The notes beneath the pieces are model-generated. The model was given only the letters and a program-made list of their open reading frames with translations. It did not search any database and was not told the DNA's origin. A program made the position numbers and the translations under genes. A stretch of DNA of 36,083 nucleotides from a virus. The stretch is from positions 1 to 36,083 of IMG/VR virus record IMGVR_UViG_3300017524_000107; one strand, 5' to 3'. Positions within the stretch are counted from its first letter, which is position 1. The number at the start of each line of letters is the position of its first letter. Below are positions 26,701 through 33,945 of the stretch, piece by piece.

Positions 26701-27301
26701 TGGCGAGCATCTCGGGATCGTAGCCACGTTCGAGTGTGGCCGTTGCCATTTCTCCGTCCTCAAAGGCAGACATCGCAACCGCATGGTCAGGTGAGAACGA
26801 ATCGGCTGCGCCAAAGTTTGCCGTGTTGGATGGCGAGGCGCCGTCATTGACAATTGACAGATTGGAGAACCGAGCATTGTGTACCTCGAGTGTGGCATCA
26901 TCGTAGTTCTCCAGTACCGACTCCGGTGGGTGCTTGATTCGGGGTGATACGTCTTTGATACCGGCTGCGACATCGCGAGCGAGCTGCTCGTAGTGAGGCG
27001 CTATCTCTGCCTCGTAGCGAACGCCGACACCTGGGTCAAACCAGGCCTTTGTCACGGTCCCAACATGGCCATCGCTGTTGTTGATATGATCTTTGACAAG
27101 TGGCTTGCCTTCGAGGCTATCGACAGCCTCTTTCAGCGTTGCAGCCGGCCAGTACTTACGGATACCTGACTGACCAAGGGTAATGTCGCCCGAGCCAAGC
27201 GCGATACCATGAATCGGGTATGGCTCATCACCATCGACCGCAGAGACACTGGCTGAAAGCGAAGCTGTGCCAACACCAGCGTACTCAGTTGTACCGGACA
27301 T
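23150..27301 (-). CDS. Giant prohead protease-scaffold fusion (1383 aa)
   Basis: The N-terminal 165 residues resemble prohead proteases (KPLVKDHINNSDGHVGTV, with a candidate His at 72 and the segment DVSPRIKHPPES). Three Tudor/SH3-like repeats follow, at about 208-262, 524-578 and 603-655, each with a V.W......G.V.....V.V pattern. Between them is an unknown domain (about 300-490). Residues 715-785 carry a W..ARVNAFL...QDNDLLP module known from phage protease neighbourhoods; 970-1010 holds GC-GFHEHE...YMPCG. From about 1172 to the end is an acidic coiled-coil scaffold. Far longer than a typical protease (200-500 aa). Roles of the inserted domains are unknown. Confidence 0.75.
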   Translation of the reverse strand: MSGTTEYAGVGTASLSASVSAVDGDEPYPIHGIALGSGDITLGQSGIRKYWPAATLKEAVDSLEGKPLVKDHINNSDGHVGTVTKAWFDPGVGVRYEAEIAPHYEQLARDVAAGIKDVSPRIKHPPESVLENYDDATLEVHNARFSNLSIVNDGASPSNTANFGAADSFSPDHAVAMSAFEDGEMATATLERGYDPEMLAKDVSDGNMVQWETDSSSGYGEVTDVSGSMLTIDVYEEGDDGWASSGEEETLPMGAVEMWLPSESDMAEMGASNTLHPTTGGRIGHYGDSVRSIDEPANVSESPVELSDNAHLQALSELADDPMVSRPEGGERRATFFTPLPEDATEDGVMEAVSIAEDELGKDISVSVGDEGVFVEPIPDTGVGITEFMHPHLDIIESAFDNTTDIRQKSTTFIGGDAEGHSIQPCFMMDDRLPDSALDEISRLYEFVAGVTTNAYYNENRLYLDTRQNELAHANLDVAEILVRRTADDADIGIQSHSFKILEETAAELGRSNVEQYDVEADQWVQWYPSETTEKHGYATSVSDDEVTIEVWTQLSDGTWKTNGDTVTKSMDDVEGWGNYPSDDAIITEMMMRPTSYGEGDIVEWESSPYKVGRVVHIDEENHVVMVEVHKRMDGELVTTGYTDTASYTDVRPVETDEKMASDDRKAEGDGRSGSDTNDSGSADSSPADIDFSDQVTTGLENKVEKHNDKHDADSKRVTLRKLKAVYRRGAGAYSSSHRKGMSRNQWSMARVNAFLYLVRNGNPENDAYTQDNDLLPDGHPRATSESSENAVSEGDGAVALLGPYDQSWTDTSESLMVDGDELDSVYADWNDAVTMSASELRRWAANPCSKEASLDPKAVLERNLSLLETNKTDWTDEHLADAKRTISFISRMSASENEPESPMDGVHGCPSRWGISLLNWAHNPFPMIPDKPEDGDLADKPGYENLAVSYSDTPSGKSDEETVSRMESDQYATKEAAQNRADDLGCDGFHEHESGGETIYMPCGSMQAYQSAASDSYAAITKVADDGATTPCCGAEELASTVEQDSLSVTFEGTKMGDLDETALPSEGFEPHYIFPSDIKSDSSYPVVDADGQLRRGNVDAAWQLRGQGDYDVSQETLEAFLMQLNEEFDSPPIDMEDAEEMGARSSLTVATIASDRPSRSAQTTATISTMNEITYDGADKETIASLSDPVVVERADLESVRDEADRADNVEEELSELRAELGAFSDAQDILSEIDEATVEELAEADEPVVIEAGEFETQEKVVEQAAGIYAEELANHSPFSAEELSDRWDPAELRDKVEDHDEAELSASIETEEPAPSGGSASTEELSGVDEDSRTAEMEESAARSFVAEELEKFGWDKQAEKVREGDIPVDAFDIAIEAE

Positions 27302-27451
27302 AAGAGGGTATATCTCACCGCATAACCGCGGTGCAGTGCGACGTGAAAGGCGACTGTGTTGACTACGCCTTCGACTTATCGGTAGTCACGACGCCGTACT
27401 TAAATAAGCACGCTACACAGCCTGTAGCACTCGAAACCGACATCGCGTGTA
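27302..27451 (-). promoter_or_regulatory. Leader and promoter region of protease gene
   Basis: This 150-base gap contains a TATA-like TTATTTAAGTAC (minus strand, around 27397-27408), a stem CACCGC/GCGGTG at 27316-27333, and a GTCGCAC copy at 27336-27342 that is not next to the protease ATG. The AAGTACGG core recurs at 34496-34505. A promoter driving the head genes is plausible. No coding sequence was recognised here. Confidence 0.4.
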
Positions 27452-27718
27452 CTACCTGGTTGGCCCACCGCAGTCAATTTTATTCATCTGTATCAGCTTT
27501 GATGAGCCTCCATGGCCATGGATGCGTTTGACAGCCTCGATTGAGTCATAGACCGCAACCGAGGTGAGTCCCTTGTTCGCAACCCAGCCAAGTGCTACTC
27601 GCGCGTTCGGTTCGGGAAATCTGATTCCGAATGCAACAGTTCCTTCGCCGGAGATACCGGACGTATCCTCCTGCCGATAGAGCTGGAACAGCACCAGGTC
27701 GTGGGGATTTGGATTCAT
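27452..27718 (-). CDS. Hypothetical small protein (88 aa)
   Basis: The frame is open further upstream, but the ATG at 27718 is preceded by TGTCGCACCG, the viral pre-start motif, so an 88-aa product is proposed. It reads as a compact alpha/beta domain (PNARVALGWVANKGLTSVAVYDSIEAVKRI). An alternative start at 27842 would overlap the previous gene by 42 bases; the extra residues do look haloarchaeal, so this is not settled. Function unknown. Confidence 0.55.
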   Translation of the reverse strand: MNPNPHDLVLFQLYRQEDTSGISGEGTVAFGIRFPEPNARVALGWVANKGLTSVAVYDSIEAVKRIHGHGGSSKLIQMNKIDCGGPTR

Positions 27719-27800
27719 CGGTGCGACATGGCATACCGCGGTCGTAGCTGAATACTGGTTCTCGGTGGTAATAGTGTAGTCGGTGTGCTGGGGCTGGTGC

Positions 27801-28472
27801 TCAGTCGCCACCGTTTCGCCAGTAGGTCGTTCCGTATATCTCATCTTTGAATGAGGCACAGAACCGCTTGGGTGCAACGACGTTGCCTCGCATCTCTCTC
27901 ACACAGCCCCGGAAGCTTGCCCCCATCGAAGTCCAGGCATCAAGCGCAATAAGCCGGGCTGGTTTATCCGCCTTGACCCAGGAATCAGGCCAGGATTTAA
28001 AGCCCAGTCCGGGTGTTGTCAGCACGGCCTCGCCGACCACCTCCCATGCATCCTGGTCGCCAATTGGGCAGTCTGCGGTGAGTGTGGCCTGGTCAAGCTT
28101 GTCGAGATACTGCTCTGCAGACTCTTTTTCTTCGGTACCGAAGGCCTCTTCCTCGGGCATTTTATCCAGCTCACTCGCTCGGAACGGCTCAACACCCGAA
28201 TCCTCGGTCGCCAGCAGATAGATTGGTGAGCTACGGCGCCCGTCCAGCTTCCCATCATCGGTGAGATATTTCGCATCAAACTGGTCTGCATCGTTCCACT
28301 CGGTTGCCTCGGTGAACACCTCAGTCACAACGCCAATTCGCTGCTCGGAGCCATAGACGACAACATCTGCCTGTGTATACCGTGAGAGTCGGGCAACCTG
28401 TAGCGTCGCAAGTAGCGATTCGATATCGTCGGATTCGTATGCCGTAATATGATTGTACATTGGCTTAGTCAT
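27801..28472 (-). CDS. Conserved phage head-region protein of unknown function
   Basis: A 223-aa protein. The C-terminal third has a pattern I recall from many phage genomes near protease genes: GFKSWPDSWVKADKPARLIALDAW, then MGASFRGC and KRFCASFKDEIYGTTYWR. The N-terminal third is likely helical with a central strand. Its start at 28472 overlaps the upstream stop by 8 bases; an ATG at 28460 with GGTGAT about 10 bases before it is the alternative. No enzyme motif is visible. Virion or packaging role inferred. Confidence 0.7.
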   Translation of the reverse strand: MTKPMYNHITAYESDDIESLLATLQVARLSRYTQADVVVYGSEQRIGVVTEVFTEATEWNDADQFDAKYLTDDGKLDGRRSSPIYLLATEDSGVEPFRASELDKMPEEEAFGTEEKESAEQYLDKLDQATLTADCPIGDQDAWEVVGEAVLTTPGLGFKSWPDSWVKADKPARLIALDAWTSMGASFRGCVREMRGNVVAPKRFCASFKDEIYGTTYWRNGGD

Positions 28473-28932
28473 CACCGCGGTCAGCATCGTGGTTCAGCTG
28501 TCGGTCATCGATACCACCGGCCAACTGCCCAATTGACTGGGGTATCGACTTGACATAGTAATATCCAGGGTCTCCTGCCGTATCAGCATCGTCGGTCAAC
28601 TGCTTGAATATCCGGCGCCGTGTTGCCATATCCATCTCCTGGTAGACCAGCATCGACCAGTAATAGGCATCACCTATTAATCCGTAGCTATCGCTGTACT
28701 CCTCGATATTGAACTCAGCAACTCGACGTGCGAACCCGCACGGATAGACATAGAACCGATGTTCGGACTGGGCGGTGAAGAACAACGAGAACATCTCGAT
28801 TGACTCACCGGGTGTCATGGCCCCATCGAGTAGCGCATCGATAGTGTAGCGTCCCCAGACCAGTGTCCCGTTACGGGCACCTCGGGGGTAAAAGTCCTCC
28901 TGTAGCTCGACCATGACGGCGTCTTCGGGCAT
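28465..28932 (-). CDS. Hypothetical protein (155 aa) in head cluster
   Basis: The start at 28932 is chosen because GTCGC abuts it; a longer frame to 29049 exists but would overlap the small gene at 28952-29128. The product is aromatic-rich in the middle (EHRFYVYPCG, YYWSMLVYQEMDMATRR) with an acidic, His-containing end. No membrane segment. Its neighbours are portal and protease genes, so a head role is likely. Family not recognised. Confidence 0.65.
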   Translation of the reverse strand: MPEDAVMVELQEDFYPRGARNGTLVWGRYTIDALLDGAMTPGESIEMFSLFFTAQSEHRFYVYPCGFARRVAEFNIEEYSDSYGLIGDAYYWSMLVYQEMDMATRRRIFKQLTDDADTAGDPGYYYVKSIPQSIGQLAGGIDDRQLNHDADRGDD

Positions 28933-28951
28933 GCGACGTGACCGACCCAAC

Positions 28952-29128
28952 TTAGAGCTCGACCCGCTCATCGGCATCGAGCCGGCCGAATCCAGTACGC
29001 CACTGGTCATCGGTCGGGGTGAGAAACACCATCTGGTGGTCCTCAACAATTGAGCGAGGCGTCCCGATGACGTATGCCGTGTCGCTCAACTGCTCATTGA
29101 AGATGACCGGCATAATGGCTTCACTCAT
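28952..29128 (-). CDS. Small protein (58 aa) after portal
   Basis: A 58-aa ATG-started frame ending in TAA at 28952, with GTCGC five bases before the start. Composition is good for a haloarchaeal protein (VIFNEQLSDTAYVIGTPR, then FLTPTDDQWRTGFGRLDADERVEL). It fills the gap between the portal gene and the 155-aa gene, with 37 and 19 bases on either side. Beta-rich; function unknown, possibly a minor head protein. Confidence 0.6.
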   Translation of the reverse strand: MSEAIMPVIFNEQLSDTAYVIGTPRSIVEDHQMVFLTPTDDQWRTGFGRLDADERVEL

Positions 29129-29165
29129 GATATGCGACGAGTAGACGTATGGGTGACACTACTGT

Positions 29166-31394
29166 TTAGCTTTCGGTCATCTCCTCGACAACCGGAGCCA
29201 GCTCGCTTCGACAGCCGTAGTGGAACGGTGGCAGCCCCATCGGGCGGAATCCATCCGGCGGTGTCTCATCGACCTGTCGAGCCAGCTGGGCCATCACCGG
29301 CTCAGACGCGTTAAACGAAGCCATGACCGGTCCGCGGTCACCACAGGATGCAATCTGTTTGCAAAGCAGGGTGGTGTTAGCCGTACATGGATTGATGATT
29401 TGGACACCAACAACCCGGTCATCGGCCTCGTATTCGGCGAGCTTGGCCTCGTTGATGAGTGACTGGGCCCGCATTCGGGCCTGGACCGATGCCTGACTGG
29501 CCAACATGCCCTCGGTAAATGTATCACGGACGATGTCGGCCCCAGCTTCGGTGAGCCTGCTGCCTGACTGGACCCGACGGACTGCCCGCGCCATGTCAGT
29601 TGCCACCGAATCCATATCCGCTCTGAGCGAGCGATAGGCCTCACGGCGGAGTCGGGTCGACCGTTGCCGGTCAAGACGCATCTGTGGGACGTGATTGGGC
29701 TGCTGTAGGGTATCATCGACTCGGTCGAGCACTGAGCCGAACATGGCCGAAGACGTCATCTGCAGGCCAGCACGGTCCGCTGCGCCGGCCAGTGATTGCA
29801 TGGCTATCTCCTGCAGTTGCGAGCCATCGGCTGGCTCACGGCGCTGTCTGGCCCGCTCAAGCAGTACATCGAGTGTATCAGCGTATATCGTACTGATGCT
29901 CTCACGCAGCTCCTGTTCGAGGTCACGGGTCCCAACCAGTCGGGCATCAGCCAGCTCGGCGGTGCCTGGCTCGATGGTCTCCAGTGGGTCATCCACGGGC
30001 CCATCGAGTGAGGCCAGGTCGGTCAGGTCGGGAACCACATCCGACCGGGTGCCACCAGGGTCAACCGGTGCATCACCGTCGCCATCATTGACACCACCAG
30101 GGTCATCACGCTCATCAGCAGCTGCCTGGCCCTTGGCATCCACATCGGAGGTGTACCGAATAATGTTCCCACTGACATCCTCGGGGAGCACATCACCAGC
30201 ACGGCGCTCGATATGCAGCTCGATTCCCTCCGTATCCAGCCCCCATGCCTCTGCGACATCGCGAAAGTATCTGGTCATCAGCTGCTCTTGCTCACGACGG
30301 AGCTGTCGGACGTACTTCCGATACTTGCGTTCCTGTGCGCTGGCAATAGATGGTGCCAGTTCGTTCTCGAAGGTACCCAGGACGTATTTGGGTGCGGGCA
30401 TCCCCGAAAGAATAATGTTCACATCGGTCGAAACGGTCTCCTCGATATCGGCCGTCTCGCCGGCAAACTCCTCAACCTCGATGTCACCAGGGACCGCCTG
30501 GTACATCCCAGGGCCAAAGTTCTCGCCATCATACGACTCCATGAACGAATCAATCTCGTCCTGTGTCCACGGATTCTCGGCGGTTCCTGTCTGGAACAAC
30601 ACCATCGGCCAGGCCTTCATTGCCACCGCATCGTCGTTATCCCGGAGCTTGGCCTCAAGTGCCAGCGCACGGTCATAGACGCGCTCGACCACGCTGGTGC
30701 CCCACACATCGCCCACATCGGGGTTGTTTGCCCAGTGAAGTATCTCGTCGCGAGCAAACCGACGCTCGCTCTTGGTCTGCCAGTTGAACTCAGATGAGTT
30801 ATCGAACTGCACGTAGGCAGCAGCGGTCTCCTTTGGCGTTAACTTGACATGGTCGAGATGCGTATCGCTGGGCTGGACGACAACATTCGTATCCGGGTCG
30901 GTGTAAATCTCGAACGTCTCCTTCTGGAGCGGGTTCAGCCCAACCGGCTTTCCATCATCGTTGACCAACTTCTCACAGACCCAGTCACCGCGGGCCAGAT
31001 ACTGGACCACACCCTGGTAGCCTACCTTCGAGAGGTTACGCTTGGGCCGATTGCCAACATAGCCTATCTTCTCACCAAACTCGGTGAGCTCACTGGCCGT
31101 GGTTGCATCATCAGCTTCGACATACCACCCTGGCTCCCAGACCTCGCTTGCGACATCATCAATTGGGGTCCCAACGAATGGGTTGGTCTCATAGAGCCGG
31201 TAGTACTCACTGGTCTCGTTCTGTGGGCGCTCAATCTCAACATCCCGACCAGAGAAGAGCTTTGACCACCCACGCTTGCGTCGGTCGTCAGACTGCTGGT
31301 AATCTCGGGGGGTGCCGTCCTGGTCACCGGCAACGAGAGATGCGACTGCTGTACGCGGGTCGTATCGACTCAGAATGCTGGTGTTCCTCGACAT
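29166..31394 (-). CDS. Portal protein fused to MuF-like minor head protein
   Basis: 742 aa. Residues about 50-420 follow portal proteins of the SPP1/HK97 type: TNPFVGTPIDDVASEVW, a clip/stem region (NDDAVAMKAWPMVLFQTG), and LSGMPAPKYVLGTFENELAPSIASAQERKYR. A hydrophilic linker (about 420-500) is followed by a C-terminal domain (about 560-742) like MuF/gp7: CTANTTLLCKQIASCG and LPPFHYGCRSEL. Such domains are usually separate genes; here they are one frame. The ATG follows AAGGAGTACAGGGAAGC, containing GGAG 11 bases upstream. It is the entry channel for DNA. Confidence 0.85.
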   Translation of the reverse strand: MSRNTSILSRYDPRTAVASLVAGDQDGTPRDYQQSDDRRKRGWSKLFSGRDVEIERPQNETSEYYRLYETNPFVGTPIDDVASEVWEPGWYVEADDATTASELTEFGEKIGYVGNRPKRNLSKVGYQGVVQYLARGDWVCEKLVNDDGKPVGLNPLQKETFEIYTDPDTNVVVQPSDTHLDHVKLTPKETAAAYVQFDNSSEFNWQTKSERRFARDEILHWANNPDVGDVWGTSVVERVYDRALALEAKLRDNDDAVAMKAWPMVLFQTGTAENPWTQDEIDSFMESYDGENFGPGMYQAVPGDIEVEEFAGETADIEETVSTDVNIILSGMPAPKYVLGTFENELAPSIASAQERKYRKYVRQLRREQEQLMTRYFRDVAEAWGLDTEGIELHIERRAGDVLPEDVSGNIIRYTSDVDAKGQAAADERDDPGGVNDGDGDAPVDPGGTRSDVVPDLTDLASLDGPVDDPLETIEPGTAELADARLVGTRDLEQELRESISTIYADTLDVLLERARQRREPADGSQLQEIAMQSLAGAADRAGLQMTSSAMFGSVLDRVDDTLQQPNHVPQMRLDRQRSTRLRREAYRSLRADMDSVATDMARAVRRVQSGSRLTEAGADIVRDTFTEGMLASQASVQARMRAQSLINEAKLAEYEADDRVVGVQIINPCTANTTLLCKQIASCGDRGPVMASFNASEPVMAQLARQVDETPPDGFRPMGLPPFHYGCRSELAPVVEEMTES

Positions 31395-31427
31395 GCTTCC
31401 CTGTACTCCTTCAGTAGTCGGTGCGCG

Positions 31428-31436
31428 CTTTTTAAG
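31428..31436 (-). promoter_or_regulatory. TATA-like site upstream of portal
   Basis: On the minus strand CTTAAAAAG is centred 38 bases before the portal ATG, giving a predicted transcript start about 12 bases before it, inside the Shine-Dalgarno-containing leader. The AT-rich context stands out in the 221-base gap 31395-31615. Inferred. Confidence 0.4.
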
Positions 31437-31471
31437 TACACTATCTCCATACGAGCAGGTAACAACAAGAG

Positions 31472-31499
31472 TTAAGTATCTGTAGCATATACCACGTAG
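31472..31499 (+). promoter_or_regulatory. Repeated element C in terminase-portal gap
   Basis: TTAAGTATCTG, then ATATACCACGTAG, on the plus strand. Order and spacing match elements A, B and D. Here the plus-strand orientation points away from the portal and into the end of the terminase gene, so it is either an antisense promoter, an operator that works in both directions, or a symmetric regulator site. The rest of the 221-base gap shows no gene. Confidence 0.4.
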
Positions 31500-31615
31500 T
31501 AGAGTACTTTTCTACAAGGGTTGGTTGGGGAGGATTCTGTACGTACATTGGGATGGTGTGTTCCTACCTGGCCGTGTCTGGTGATACCGACCACGTCTGG
31601 ATGGCACCGACCGAG

Positions 31616-33079
31616 TCAGTCACGACGACGCGATTGTCGGTCTCGACGCGGTGACCGTCGGCGTTGATTCGATGTTCGGCTATACCGTCGACCCGTGGAT
31701 GCTGACCCATTCAGCCGGTCGCGACCCATGGTGAACGAGCGGGCCTTGGTCCCGCCCTGTGCCCCCCGTGTCTGCCCACCGGTGGTGTCGGGCCGGGCCC
31801 AGTTGGCCAGCACCATGGCGTCGACATAATCATCGTGCCCGGTTCGAGCGTGTAACGAGAGGTTTCCCGTTTTGGTCTTTTCATAGCCGATTTGGGCCAG
31901 CTGGTCGCGAAGCTGGGTGCCGTGTTCATCTATCGGGATGGCGAAGTTGCCCCGTTCGAGCTCGGCCTTGGCCGACTGGTAGGCGGTCTGTTTCTTCTGG
32001 ACGGTCAGATACAGGTTTGATACCCGACCGCTGATATCGGCATAGGTATCGAGCTGTTCGACGGTTCCCTGGCCGAGTCCGGACCGGTCGACCACTATCT
32101 GCTCGAAGCCAAACTGCTTGTCGATGACGCTGATGCGTTCGGCTGCATCAAGCACGCCCATCTGGCCATAGCACTCCGTGTGAAAGAGATTACCCAGCTC
32201 ATCGACCGCCATCAGCACGGTATCGTCGGCACCCGCAGCTGCGATGTCAGCGCCCAGAAATGCCCGTGACCCGGTGAACCCAACCCGATCCTGTGTGCAG
32301 GCCCGAATCGCATCGGTTGCAAAGAACTGTGCGCCATCATCGACAAAGTCGCCATGCACCTCCTGGGTAATCTGGGTCTTGGTCTTGCCTCGCTTGTACT
32401 CTTCCAGGTCTGATTCATCGACCAGTGGCGAGCGCTCGGAGCTGATTCCGCCGTTGTCGCTGTCCCAGGTGGAGTAGTTGTCATCGTTTGCGTCCTGGGC
32501 CCACTGGGTCCCCTTCCGATAGAAGTAGCCAGACGTCCCCCACGGGGTCGAGGTTAGCACCAGGTCACCGCCGGTCGCGAACAGTGAGGGGACCAGCACA
32601 TCGGTGATGATGGTGTCATCCAGAAAGGCTGCCTCGTCGATGATGATGAGCGCGGGTGAGTAGCCACGCACGTTCGACCCGTCGAGACCGGTCGGGATGC
32701 AGTGTATCTCAGACCCGTTATCGAACTCAAGAATGGTCTGTGTGTCCCGGTCGACCCCCCACATACCGTCACCAAAGCCCGAGTCGCCCATCTCTGAGCG
32801 GAGCGTCTTGAACAGGAGCGAGCTCTGACGCTGCGATGGGGCCGTGATAAGCACGGTGGCGTTTGGCTCGGTCAGGGCCTTGTGTAGCGCCAGCCAGGCA
32901 GCGGTGAGTGACTTGCCGACCTGACGCCCGCTAACGAATGCCTTTCGCTTGCCGGGGTGGTCGAGAAACCGTTTCTGGTAGTCGAACGCCTCCTTGCCAA
33001 TCACCGTCTCGATAAATACGGAGGGCTTTGCTCGAAGGGCCTCCCAGTCGACGTCGTCACCGTATCCTGCTGGGCTCAT
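31616..33079 (-). CDS. terL: Terminase large subunit
   Basis: 487-aa packaging motor ATPase and nuclease. Walker A is SGRQVGKS (50-57), Walker B with catalytic Glu is LIIIDEAAF (144-152), and the RNase-H-like nuclease acidic residues are D277 (GADIAAAG), D331 (VVDRSGLG) and the D/D pair in GHDDYVDAM (about 416-417). A basic Arg-rich C-terminus follows. The ATG at 33079 is chosen over a GTG at 33100 because CCCGTCGCA directly precedes it. No small terminase gene was recognised with confidence; the small genes at 33.3-33.8 kb are candidates by position only. Confidence 0.9.
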   Translation of the reverse strand: MSPAGYGDDVDWEALRAKPSVFIETVIGKEAFDYQKRFLDHPGKRKAFVSGRQVGKSLTAAWLALHKALTEPNATVLITAPSQRQSSLLFKTLRSEMGDSGFGDGMWGVDRDTQTILEFDNGSEIHCIPTGLDGSNVRGYSPALIIIDEAAFLDDTIITDVLVPSLFATGGDLVLTSTPWGTSGYFYRKGTQWAQDANDDNYSTWDSDNGGISSERSPLVDESDLEEYKRGKTKTQITQEVHGDFVDDGAQFFATDAIRACTQDRVGFTGSRAFLGADIAAAGADDTVLMAVDELGNLFHTECYGQMGVLDAAERISVIDKQFGFEQIVVDRSGLGQGTVEQLDTYADISGRVSNLYLTVQKKQTAYQSAKAELERGNFAIPIDEHGTQLRDQLAQIGYEKTKTGNLSLHARTGHDDYVDAMVLANWARPDTTGGQTRGAQGGTKARSFTMGRDRLNGSASTGRRYSRTSNQRRRSPRRDRQSRRRD

Positions 33080-33283
33080 TGCGACGGGGCTGGTGGACAC
33101 GGACTACGTGGTGGGGCCGATTGACAGGGCTGCCCCCCGGACCCGGAACACGTTGGGCGTGATGGCGCGCCCCTTCTCCTGGTTGTGTCTGACAGTGCTA
33201 TGTGAATACCAACATGGGTAAGTCGAAACTGAATGACCACAGAAGAACCGGGCCGGATGCGACAGAACGGATGGCTATGGGGG
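33080..33283. other. Intergenic gap upstream of terminase
   Basis: 204 bases with no convincing open frame. A minus-strand frame from the previous gene region reads Arg/Pro/Cys-rich and does not look haloarchaeal. A GTCGCATCC copy (minus strand, about 33253-33261) has no start codon next to it. GC-rich stretches (33130-33175) could fold. I see nothing else. Confidence 0.4.
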
Positions 33284-33514
33284 TTACTGGTCGTGGTCGT
33301 GAGCGTCTGCTGGCTCACCGGGCCCATCTGCATCCGCACGCTCGTTCAGTTGTTCAATCAGCTGTTCTTTGTTGTTGAACAGCTCAACAACCTGGTTTGA
33401 GACCGTCTGGGCAAGCAGTCCGTCGATGGTCTCTGCCTCGATTTCCTCGTCTGCAACAAGGACGCTGTACAGATGCTTGGTGGATTCAGAGAACTCCGTA
33501 AGTTCCAGTTTCAT
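33284..33514 (-). CDS. Small acidic protein (76 aa)
   Basis: 76 aa, helical (EEIEAETIDGLLAQTVSNQVVELFNNKEQLIEQL), with an Asp/His tail. The ATG overlaps the TGA of the previous gene (ATGA), so it is coupled to it. Position just upstream of terminase would suit a small terminase or a regulator, but no DNA-binding motif is clear. Function unknown. Confidence 0.6.
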   Translation of the reverse strand: MKLELTEFSESTKHLYSVLVADEEIEAETIDGLLAQTVSNQVVELFNNKEQLIEQLNERADADGPGEPADAHDHDQ

Positions 33515-33813
33515 GCGTTTTCGATTGCGATGTTTTCCTCAGCAGCGGTCGCATCATCTTCGACGTTGACGGCCATCCCAGCGACGGTGGCTGCCAGCTC
33601 GTCGATGTCAGCTGCGATAGTGTCTTTTGCTGATGCCTTGGCGATGGTCAGCACTGCACGCCGGTCCTCGGGCTCGACGTCGAGTACCATGTTTGACCAG
33701 TCGACACGATAGTCGGTCGCCGATTGAATGGCATATAGCTCAGTGATGAGCCCCTGGGCATCTGTCTCTGTCATACCGCCGTACGTACCGTTGTATACAA
33801 CTTCGTGTGTCAC
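33511..33813 (-). CDS. Small acidic protein (100 aa), GTG start
   Basis: A 100-aa frame starting with GTG. The start is supported by GGTGAT at 33822-33827, a good Shine-Dalgarno match 8 bases upstream; an ATG at 33774 is the alternative. Two parts: ITELYAIQSATDYRVDWSNMVLDV (beta) and an Ala-rich helix (AKDTIAADIDELAATVAGM). It overlaps the preceding short ORF by GTGA. Function unknown. Confidence 0.6.
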   Translation of the reverse strand: MTHEVVYNGTYGGMTETDAQGLITELYAIQSATDYRVDWSNMVLDVEPEDRRAVLTIAKASAKDTIAADIDELAATVAGMAVNVEDDATAAEENIAIENA

Positions 33814-33896
33814 GAGTGATAATCACCAGTTTCGTCCCCACCACGGGACTCGTCGGGCCACTGAATGGCTATGGCGACCGGTAAATCGATGTGCAT
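33810..33896 (-). CDS. Very short ORF (28 aa), dubious
   Basis: From an ATG at 33896 a 28-aa frame (DLPVAIAIQWPDES) ends in a TGA sharing bases with the next GTG. A GTG at 33920 would give 36 aa and lies about 25 bases from the TTAATAATA of element D. Composition fits the genome and the overlap suggests translational coupling, but at this length coding is uncertain. Confidence 0.35.
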   Translation of the reverse strand: MHIDLPVAIAIQWPDESRGGDETGDYHS

Positions 33897-33945
33897 CACT
33901 GACCTGGTTGGATGCGTCACGGCTACTGGTAGTCGTTCGATATTA

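Noticed and set aside
27331-27531. Plus-strand ORF in the protease leader region
   Set aside because: Cys-rich, no start signal, overlaps the 88-aa minus-strand gene; not haloarchaeal in composition.
33076-33339. Minus-strand ORF between terminase and the 76-aa gene
   Set aside because: Arg/Pro/Ser/Cys-rich with no start signal, overlaps the supported 76-aa gene; looks like a non-coding reading of a GC-rich gap.
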